Origin: Aurantiochytrium sp. KH105
Lineage: Eukaryota > Sar > Bigyra > Thraustochytrida > Thraustochytriidae
DNA: 64,000 bases
Direction: 5' to 3'
Assembly (NCBI GenBank): GCA_003116975.1
Contig: BGKB01000226.1
Location: forward strand, 1 to 64,000
The translations under genes were made by a program, and so were the position numbers. This document shows, one piece after another, positions 49,055 through 57,563 of the stretch. Positions within the stretch are counted from its first letter, which is position 1. The number at the start of each line of letters is the position of its first letter. Below the pieces are notes generated by a model. That model had not been told where the DNA came from and made no database searches. It saw only the letters and a list, made by a program, of their open reading frames with translations.

Positions 49055-50635
49055 CGGACGTGCCCAAGCTGGCTTTTCCTGGCCATCGAAGTCAGTCTTT
49101 CACACCTGTCAGGCTTCAAGGCGCGCTGTAGTGCGTCAGTCGTTGTTGTCAGATAACGGATATTTAAGAAGAAATCTCGCTAGCTCAGCTCCGATCGCCC
49201 GCCATCGCTAGCGATCTGTCAAATGAACTACGAAAATAGTAACCGACACGTCCGCCGTGATGATGTTTCATTCCAAATTGCTTTGTCCAAGCTGCCTGGA
49301 GCCACGCTGAAGCTACCAGACTTTGGGCGAAATGGACGATGTCAAGCGTGACCGACTGGCAGGGACGCTTCGTTTCGCTGGTGGCAGCTTGCCCTACGTA
49401 GTTTTCATACATTTGCTTTGAATGAAACGATCCCCCAAAGAAACGGCAGCGCGGACGCGCAGACGGACATTTTATGTTCCACTTTTATTGTTCTTCTTCG
49501 TCCGTGCCGGGCATCGCATTGTTTTGGGTACCCGGGCAGGCAGTCAGGCAGGCATGCATGCAAGCTTGCATTGTGGGGTCGACGCGGCGGCGGGCCTGCC
49601 TATCGCGTCTGAATGGCCCGGCGGGAGACAGAAAACGCGCATGCCGCACGGCTTCAATCGACCCACGTCATCCTCCCGGTTGACCGACTTTGCAGACGTT
49701 TACTATACACCCCTGAGAGCGCGATTCATACTCACATAAGTAAGAAACGTCTTTCATTTAGAGGGGTGCGCTACGTTCTTTTCGTGAGCACCGGTGCTCT
49801 GTCATAGTGTAAGGACTCGCAGTGAACCCCCGTGTGTGAAAGCTGTGATTGTGCTCATCCAGAAGGCCCGACGACCCAAGAGGTCGGTTGACGGGGTATT
49901 GAAAAACTTAATATTTTCGCGCTTTTGTCCTCATCTCTTGTGATGCGGCACCGGCGCTCGACGCTTGTACCACGTGCGGAGACGGCCTCGGAGCCCGCCG
50001 CTGGCTCTGCCATGTCCGCGCGGGCGAGTGGGCGAGTGACGTCTCGGTTGGCTGATGGACTGACTGACCGTCCACGCTCGCGTTCGCGTCCGCGCGGACG
50101 GACTCGGAGGTTGGTCGAGCTGGCTCGAACCAACGAAGCTGGTAGGTAGGCTTGGTTCGTTTTAGACGGATCAAGTCTCTTCCCAGGTCCGCTCTGCAGC
50201 CAGGCTGCTAGTCCTGGTGCTGCTGGTGCTGGTGCTTGCTTTTCGTTGCGTCCGTACTGCCTGCTTTGCGAAGAGTTTGCTTGCCCGCTTCTGCTTGAGA
50301 AGAAACGTGCTCATTTTTCCAGCCACAGCTAGTTGTAGGAGGAGGAAGGTCTCAAGGGGGGTTGGCCGCGCGGGTTGGGAAATGGAGAAGGGGAGGCGAG
50401 GTGCGAGATTGGCCGTCACCAATACCGATAAACAAGGTGTGGACGTGGCTCACGCCTCGACATCATCTCCCCGGGCACGACAAAGAAAGTAGTACAAGAA
50501 AGTAGGCACGTGGCGCGGGGCGAGAGCCGAGGCGTGCATTTGTACGAACGTGGCGCGACCCCAGCGAGGCGGCCTGACCGACCCTGGCGGTGGTCAACGA
50601 ACGGGAGGCGGTCGAGGGGTAATCGTCCCTGCGTG

Positions 50636-50668
<33 letters not shown>
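50636..50668. repeat. (GCAA)n array
   Basis: About eight GCAA units; the same motif recurs at 52745-52773. Confidence 0.9.
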
Positions 50669-50682
50669 GAAAGCAAGCAAGC

Positions 50683-50758
50683 AAAAACAAGTGAGCACGA
50701 GAGCAAGGACGCAAGCAGGCAAAAACAAGTGAGCACGAGAGCAAGGACGCAAGCAGGC
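50683..50758. repeat. Perfect 38-bp tandem duplication
   Basis: The block at 50683-50720, starting AAAAACAAGTGAGCACGAGA, is repeated exactly at 50721-50758. Confidence 0.95.
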
Positions 50759-51739
50759 AAGCTGAGAAACACGACAAGAGAGAGACCAACAAAACCAGGC
50801 GCGAGCAGTCCGACGAACTCCTAGCTAGGTTGGCCGCTGACCAGCTAGCTGCAAAAGCGAACAAGCAAGACAAAGCCAGCGAGGAGCGGGACTTTTCGAA
50901 CGCGCGGCGACGCGTTAGATAGCTAGCTTCGCTTGCCTGCTTGCTACCTCGAATCGAATCGCATCGAGGGCGAAAAGGTGACCTCAATTTGCTTGGGTCG
51001 GAGCATTGTCGAAGCGGCACTGAATTGGCTGCTTTTGATTGCATCCTCCGTGCCGAAGGTTCTCTTGTTGTCCGTCAAGCCAGCAGCAGTTGACGAGGAG
51101 GGAACGGAGCATGCGTTAACGCACCGCCCAAGGTCGCCGAGTCCGTCCCGTGGCGCCGGGTGTGCTTCGTTCGCCTAGCTTCGCTTCATTCGTCTTGTTG
51201 GTTTTTTGATTTGGTGTTGCGCTTTGCGTCGCGTCAACAATCGTTCTGTTGTCGCTGTCGCTGTCGCTGTCGCTACTGCTGTACGTGTGCCTGTCGCGTT
51301 CGTTGATCGTCTCACCTTTGGCCTGAACCTATTCATCGATTCCTTGGCGACTTTCTTGCTCGTTTTGGTTGCGCTCGGCCTCACCTCGCTTCGCTTCGCT
51401 TTGCTTTGCTTTGGTTTCGGCCGCGTTGTCCTCGTCCTCGTTGTTGTCAGGTCACCTTTGTTCAGGGCTAGCTAGCTCTGCAGAGCCAGCAGCTCGTGGG
51501 AAAAGACCCAGGTCCCACGGACCGTGTTTTCGACGCCAAGTTTTTCCATAAGACGAATCTCCGGGAGCTTACTTGCTCGCGACGAGTTTGACGCTGAGCT
51601 GTACACAGAGCGACGGACCGCGTGTGGCGTTCGCTTGCGGCGCTCGCTGTCCACAAGGCCAATAACCCTTGTCAGTCTTGTCGGTGTGTTTCCCGGCAGC
51701 CGGCAGTGTCGATCGAGTGCAGATCAACCGCTGCTGCGC

Positions 51740-51764
51740 GGGTCGGGTCGGGTCGGGTCGGGTC
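51740..51764 (+). repeat. (GGGTC)5, G-quadruplex-capable
   Basis: Five perfect GGGTC units give five G3 tracts separated by 2-nt TC loops, which satisfies the standard G-quadruplex pattern on the plus strand. Confidence 0.95.
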
Positions 51765-52573
51765 ACCCACCCGTTAGCCAGCCAGCACCCAAGGCTGCCC
51801 CAGGGCGTTCGTGACCGAGTTAGTTGAACGGCGTATATTTTTGTTCTTCTTTGGGCGGATCGAGTTTGCTTCCTGGCGAACCGGGGTTTCGTCGCAGCAG
51901 ATTCGTCTTTCCCTTCCTTCTTCATTCATCGTTCATTCTTTCATTCATTCATTCATTCGGCCTGCCGCGGGACCGCTGCGACTCACACGAGCAACTTCTG
52001 GTTTCCTTCCTTCCTTCCTCCTTCGTTCTTTCTTTCCGCTTCCGGAGTCCGTGCGTGCCGTCGTGCCGTCGTGATCCGCAGTGACGTGACGCGGCGTCAC
52101 GAGAAAGTCGAAGCCACGAAGGCAAAGCGCGCCGTCCCCGTGGAATCCGGGCGTGTGGCGTGCGTGCTCGGCGCTGTCCTAAAATAAAAGGGCGCACAAA
52201 CAACAGGAGAGAACGAACGGAAGCAGGGAACGCCGCCATCTTGGATTCGCCTCGCTCCAGCACGCACGCACCTTTGCAGCAGCAGCAGCAGCAGCAGCCC
52301 GTACGCTCGGTGGGGCGCTTCTCCGTTTCTATTGGGCGCCTTGACTGCCGCCACCAGGCCACTCGCGTCGGAGACAGCGGAGCCGTGACGGACGGCAGCG
52401 GTTGGTGAAGCTGCGCCGTGCTGTGCTGCGCTTCCCGAGCCGAATTCACCGCGTGCAAGCAAGTAAGCAAGCAAGCAGGCAAAGCACGCACGCAAGCGAG
52501 CGAGCTAGATAGAGCGAACGAGGAGCACGCTCGTGGCCGTGAGGGCAAGCGAGGTCGAGAGAGAGAGATCAAA

Positions 52574-52622
52574 GCCAAGCCAAGCCAAGCCAAGCCAAGC
52601 CGAACCAAGCCAAGCCAAGCCA
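52574..52622. repeat. (AAGCC)n array
   Basis: About nine AAGCC units with one GAACC variant. Confidence 0.9.
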
Positions 52623-52742
52623 GCAGCAGCAGCTGCGTCCACACATTTGCGCGTGATCGGGACCGTGGTTTGGTCGCAGGTCTTGGGAGTTTCCACCTTG
52701 CACAAGGTTGCTCAAGGCTGGCCAAGCGCGCAAAGCAAAGCA

Positions 52743-52774
<32 letters not shown>

Positions 52775-53545
52775 CGAAGCAAGCACGCGTGACGCGATTC
52801 GCGTTGGCCAAAGCTAGCTAGCGAGCTATAGCTAGCTCGCGTCAGAGAAGGGCACACGCACAGGCGGCGGAGCGAGCCGCAGCCGCGGTCAGGCGGTAGA
52901 AGCAGGGGGTGGACCCAGACGGCGGCGGCGCGTTCAAGGCGTCTGAACCCGCACGGGGCTCGCGTCCGCGAGGCAGGCATCGCGTTGTTTTTTGAACTCC
53001 GGCGTCCACCAGACAGGAGAGGGCGAGTGGAGTGCGGTGCCGTGATCGAAGGGGGAGCGAGGTCGGAGGCCTCACGGCGCACCGCCACGGGCCACAGCCT
53101 CGCGTCACGGCAGTTGGGGTCCCAGGAAGTGGCGGCGCGGGGCTAGCCAGACCACGCGGCCTGAGCTGTGCAGGGAAGGAAGAAGGCGACACGAGGGCGC
53201 TGCGGTGCTCTGCTCTGCTCTGCTCCGCGCTTGCTTGCCGCGAGACAGCGATCGCACGCTCGCACGCACGCACGCACGCACGCACGCGAGCCACATCGCG
53301 TCGCTGCCGCGTTCGTTCATCGCAAGGCCCTTTTTCTGGATCCGGATTCGAATTTTCGAATTTGAATCCTCGCGGGTCTTTTTCTTTTTTTTCTTTTCTC
53401 TCGTCGCAAGTCGAAGAGGAGGAAGCGTGAAGGGAAGGGAAGGGAAGAAAAGGCGGAGCGCAAGTGAAAGCTCGCCCGCCAAAGTCCGCAACAGCAAGCG
53501 CGCAAGTGGCCTCTTCCCACCGGCCCCCCTTTGCTTCCTTCCTTG

Positions 53546-53609
53546 CTTTCTTTCTTTCTTTCTTTCTTTCTCTCATTCTTTCTCTCATTCTTTCTCTCAT
53601 TCTTTCTCT
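53546..53609. repeat. (TTTC)n array followed by 12-mer minisatellite
   Basis: TTTC units run into three to four copies of CTTTCTCTCATT. Confidence 0.9.
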
Positions 53610-54020
53610 GCTCTTCGCGCCACCTCGAACTCCATCCCGCGCACTCCACCTCCGGCGTTCTCGCTCGCGTAGCGAAGCGAAGCGAAGCGGAGCAAGCTGC
53701 TCGAGCGCCGCGACCGCACGGCACGGCACGCGAGCGCGCAGGAACGAACCCCACTCCGGGCGAGCTGTCTGGAGAAAGAGCGGCGAGAGGGCTTGCGTGA
53801 GTGAGAATCGCGCGCGTCTCGCCGCGATTGGCTGCTCTTCTTTCTTTCTTTCTTTCTTTCTTTCTTTTTTCATTCCTTCCTTTCCTTCCTTTCTTTCTGG
53901 AGGACCCGTGCGAGGCTCTGCGGCCGACTCCGCGATCCGGGTAGCGAACCCCTAGGTGGTCCTAGCGCGGCGGCACGGTCCCGCCCGGTCGACGAGTACG
54001 GGCCTGGGCGCCGCGAAGGC

Positions 54021-54068
54021 CCACTTGCGGCGCACGCGCGCAAGTCGGCCAAACGGCCGCGCAAGTGC
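54021..54068. repeat. Nested inverted repeat
   Basis: Outer arms CACTTGCG (54022-54029) and CGCAAGTG (54060-54067) enclose inner arms GGCC (54047-54050 and 54055-54058). A hairpin is possible upstream of the AGC kinase. Confidence 0.6.
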
Positions 54069-54939
54069 GGAATACGCGAGAGAACACCGGTCGTCGGGAC
54101 CGGCTCGCCAGACAGACATACTTTCCTACTATACGAGACTAGACGGCCTGCCACTGCCTGCATACATACGGAGCCTACTACCTGCTACTGCATAGGTAGA
54201 TACGCCAGGAGACAGAGCCGCGCCGTCCCCTCTCCCTGAATACAAGAGACGGAGAGACACGGCCGCCTCTTCAATCGCTCGATCGCTCGATCGATCTCCA
54301 GCTAGCGCAGGCGCGACAGACCGGCAGCCTGCCTTGCCTTTGCCTCCCTGCCTGCCTCCTCCTCCGTCCTCCGCGGCCTCGATCGTCCGTCCGCGCGGCG
54401 GCCAGGCCCGAGCGGGGCGACGCAGGCACGCGCGCAGGCCCGCGCGGCACCAGCGCAGGCGGCGAGGCCCGAGCGGAGCGGAGCAGAGCGGAGCAGAGCG
54501 TCACGGGCGCTGGCTGGCGGCAGAGTCCATTCGGCCATTCCATTCTTTTCCATTCCATCGCATCCATTCCATTCCACTCCGGGCGCTCCATCGCGGCACC
54601 CACCGTTCGTTCGTTCGTCCGTTCGCCCGCCACCCAGACAGGCAGCCGGGCAGCCAGACTCGTCACGGGCACGGCGCCGTGACTGCGCCCGCACTCGCTC
54701 CCTCCCGCTCTCCCGAGGCGAGGCGCGGCAGAGCGGCAACAGGCGCAGCGGCGCCGCGGCTGGCTGAGGCGCGAGGAGAGAAGAGAGGGGCGCGAGGCGG
54801 CGGGGCGCCATCTTGGCCGCGCAGACCCGGCCGGGAAGACCTCGCTCGCTCGCTCGACGCGCGCGGCGCGCGACACGCGCGCGAGGCGCGACTCGCGGGC
54901 GGGCCCGAGGAGGACGCGCGGGAGGAGCGGCGAGCGAGC

Positions 54940-56784
54940 ATGGGCGTCGCGTCGTCGGCGCCGGCGCCGGCCGGCAGCGCGGCCGGCGGCAGCTGCGGAC
55001 TCGAGAGCAGCGTGGTGATGCGCGGCGGCCAGGAGGCGGCAGACGTGGCGGCCCTCGAGGCAGGCCTCGGCCTGGATACCGCCGGCGCGAGGCGATGCGC
55101 TGCCGCGCAGGCAGCAGCAGCAGCAGACACGCACATGCCCTCGCCGAGGGCGCAGACCATGTCGAACGCAAGAATCGCAGAAGGAAGCGCGCACGCGGGC
55201 TTCGTGATTAGCAGCAATAGCAAACGCAAGGCTGGAAAACGCGCACCCAAAGACTCGACCCTCAGCAGAGAAGAGCGCCTGGCACAGGCGCTCGCGCCGC
55301 AAGGCATCGAAACAAAATATTCTACGGGTAGTGGCGCCCCGGCAAAATCACAACACTACAACTACTCAAACGCCAGCGACGAGGACGACTCCTGTTTTGC
55401 AGAGGATAGCTCAGCAAGTAGTAGCACCAGTAGTCATTCCAGCGCTAGCACTAGCACCAGCACAAGCACAAACACCTCGAGCGCCCAGGCCGCCCACGCC
55501 CCGGCAGCCGAGTCCGCAAGCTCAACAGGCATCGGTTCGCTCGTAGACCTCGCGAACAGCATGACTGTGGAGGACCTCCGGGACAGCAGTGACAGGCCCA
55601 CGCGCCGTGTTAAGCCTCGCGCTCCGTCGAGCACACAGTCGCCCCCGCATCGCCACTCCTCCGACGTCCTCAGCGGGTCCTCTGCCGGCTCCGCGGGCGA
55701 CGTCGTGCGCGAACCCGTCTCGCTGCGGTCCTTTGAAATTCTCAAGGTCCTCGGCCGCGGATCGCACGGCAAAGTGTACCTCGTCAAGCATCGCTCCACC
55801 GGCGTGCTCTACGCCATGAAGCAGTTGAAAAAGGACAACGTCATGCGCCAACGCCAAGAGGCCAACACGCGCAGGGAACTCCGCGTCAACGTCGCAATGC
55901 AAGAGGACGACAAACCTTGCCCGTTTATCGTCCCTCTCCGATTCGCCTTTCACAGCCGCTCGCGTCTTTACATGGTCTTTGACTTTATGAAGGGCGGGGA
56001 GCTCTACACCCACCTCAGTATTCGCGGTCGTCTGCCCGAGGTCCTCGCCCGCTTCTACGCGGCCGAGATCGCCATCGCACTTGCCGCGCTCCACGCCAAG
56101 GGATTCATCTACAGAGACCTCAAGCCAGAGAACCTCTTGCTCGACGAGGAAGGTCACATTCTCCTTGCCGACTTTGGGCTCTGCCAGGATGGCATTTCTA
56201 GCGCCACTGCCGGTTCCACCACCTTTGCCGGAACCTGCGAGTATCTTGCGCCGGAAATTCTCAACTACAAGGAGCACGGATTCGCCGTCGACTACTGGGC
56301 GCTAGGCATGGTCGTCTACGAGCTGCTCACGGGGCTCCCGCCTTTTTACTCTTACAACCAGCAAGAGGTCGTCGACGGCATTCTCAACAAGACGCTCGAG
56401 TTTCCGCGCTATGTCTCACCCAGCGCCCGCGACCTTGTCGAGCGTCTGCTCGACAGGAACCCGGCAACGCGTCTGGGATCGCGCCGTGGCTTTGACGAGG
56501 TCCTCGAGCACCCCTTCTTCCAGGGCTTTGATTGGATGGCGCTCGCCGCTCGCGAGAGCCCGCCGCCCTTCCGCCCGCCCTCGGATGACGTCGTCTGCAA
56601 CTTTGATCCCGAATTCACGCAACAGCGTCTCGACGCTGAGCCTGACTACGTGCCGCCGCGCACGCACGATGTATTTGATGGCTTCTACTTTGACTCGGAG
56701 GACCCCATCAATGGTTCTCCTTCGCTTGAGCGGGTAGCCACCGACCCGGCTCTCTCAGGGGAGTCCGGCGTCGCCTTTTGTTGA
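54940..56784 (+). CDS. AGC-family Ser/Thr kinase with N-myristoylation motif, 614 aa
   Basis: A protein kinase of the AGC group, S6K/SGK/Akt-like by its catalytic block. The ATG at 54940 gives MGVASS, a good N-myristoylation consensus (Gly2, Ser6), supporting membrane attachment and this start; the open frame upstream begins with TTG. Residues about 20-255 are Ser/Ala/Thr-rich and disordered. The kinase domain (about 262-525) is intact: GRGSHGKVYLVKH (Gly272 onward), Lys294 in YAMKQLKK, YRDLKPENLLL (Asp393), LADFGLCQ (Asp411), and T-loop Thr428 in TTFAGTCEYLAPE, the PDK1-type site. The AGC tail follows (PPFRPPSDD, then NFDPEFT). The hydrophobic motif reads FDGFYF (579-584), with Tyr583 where Ser/Thr is expected. 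There is no PH domain. Confidence 0.93.
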   Translation: MGVASSAPAPAGSAAGGSCGLESSVVMRGGQEAADVAALEAGLGLDTAGARRCAAAQAAAAADTHMPSPRAQTMSNARIAEGSAHAGFVISSNSKRKAGKRAPKDSTLSREERLAQALAPQGIETKYSTGSGAPAKSQHYNYSNASDEDDSCFAEDSSASSSTSSHSSASTSTSTSTNTSSAQAAHAPAAESASSTGIGSLVDLANSMTVEDLRDSSDRPTRRVKPRAPSSTQSPPHRHSSDVLSGSSAGSAGDVVREPVSLRSFEILKVLGRGSHGKVYLVKHRSTGVLYAMKQLKKDNVMRQRQEANTRRELRVNVAMQEDDKPCPFIVPLRFAFHSRSRLYMVFDFMKGGELYTHLSIRGRLPEVLARFYAAEIAIALAALHAKGFIYRDLKPENLLLDEEGHILLADFGLCQDGISSATAGSTTFAGTCEYLAPEILNYKEHGFAVDYWALGMVVYELLTGLPPFYSYNQQEVVDGILNKTLEFPRYVSPSARDLVERLLDRNPATRLGSRRGFDEVLEHPFFQGFDWMALAARESPPPFRPPSDDVVCNFDPEFTQQRLDAEPDYVPPRTHDVFDGFYFDSEDPINGSPSLERVATDPALSGESGVAFC

Positions 56785-57563
56785 GCCACTACACCTGATT
56801 GTTAGCCTCCGTCCGGGGGCACATCCAAACTTTCGACCAAATGCGGTCGTCTCTCTCCTCTGTCACGTCTCACCAAAGCAAACGAGGAAGGGTATTTTGA
56901 CTGGGAAGGCGACGTGTTCTGACCCCTCGACCGCACTACGCCTCTCATGCAAAGAACAATATGCCACTCACCCCCCAAAGGAAAACAAAACATAAAGGAA
57001 TCGTACCATCGAAATCGTTACTATATCATACCATGCCAACCATAACAAGAAATCTCTCTACCTTTCATCAATTTGATTCATCAGAAAACCAAAGACATTC
57101 ATTCTCCTCGAAAAACAGAACAATGCCCGAAGGCATCATCCCTCGCTGGCGGGCCAGCCGGAAGAAAAATAGAAAAGAAGAAAAATGCATGCAACGATTG
57201 AACACATACGGATTGCAGCACGCATTGAGCCACACACACAACAAAGGGCCATGGTCGTGCCAATCAATGTTAGGATGCGCGGGCCGAAAGAATTCACAAA
57301 GTCCGGTCGGTGTTAAAAGTGAACTTGCATTTCATGTCTCGATTCATGCAAGATTGTTCATGTTGATCGTAAGTGCATGTTGATTTCCGGTCTGATCCAT
57401 GCAAAATCGCTGCTCAGAGGCCGATATTGCGAGAATTTCAAAACTTTAAGCCCCGATCCATGCAAGAGTGACGGTTGAGTGCCGGCGTTGTTGACCAAAA
57501 TACTCGAGGTTAGGAACGTAAGAGAAAAAGTTAAGAAAGATGACATTTGTTTGGTCTTCGTTT
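56785..57563. other. Convergent spacer, AGC kinase / OvoA
   Basis: A 779-bp AT-richer stretch. It contains three near-copies of GATYCATGCAARA at 57341, 57394 and 57455. No gene or RNA is recognised. Confidence 0.6.

Larger units (their letters stand above)
49055..54939. other. 5.9-kb gene-free, repeat-rich region upstream of the AGC kinase
   Basis: I find no supportable gene. The first 700 bp are the likely 3' flank of the RING gene. From about 50200 onward the stretch is a patchwork of short arrays: GCAA (50636-50668), a 38-bp tandem duplication (50683-50758), CTTCG/CTTTG (51385-51412) and GGGTC x5 (51740-51764). Further on are ATTC (51945-51958), AAGCC (52574-52622), GCAA (52745-52773), CGCA (53262-53287), TTTC with a 12-mer minisatellite (53546-53609) and TTTC again (53838-53868). 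Long frames on both strands are Arg/Ala/Ser/Lys-rich readings of these arrays. It may be a very long kinase promoter and leader or hold non-coding RNA. Confidence 0.55.

Noticed and set aside
51949..53873. Long minus-strand frames in the repeat-rich region
   Set aside because: Composition follows the microsatellites (poly-Cys, Lys/Glu and Arg runs); no recognisable domain.
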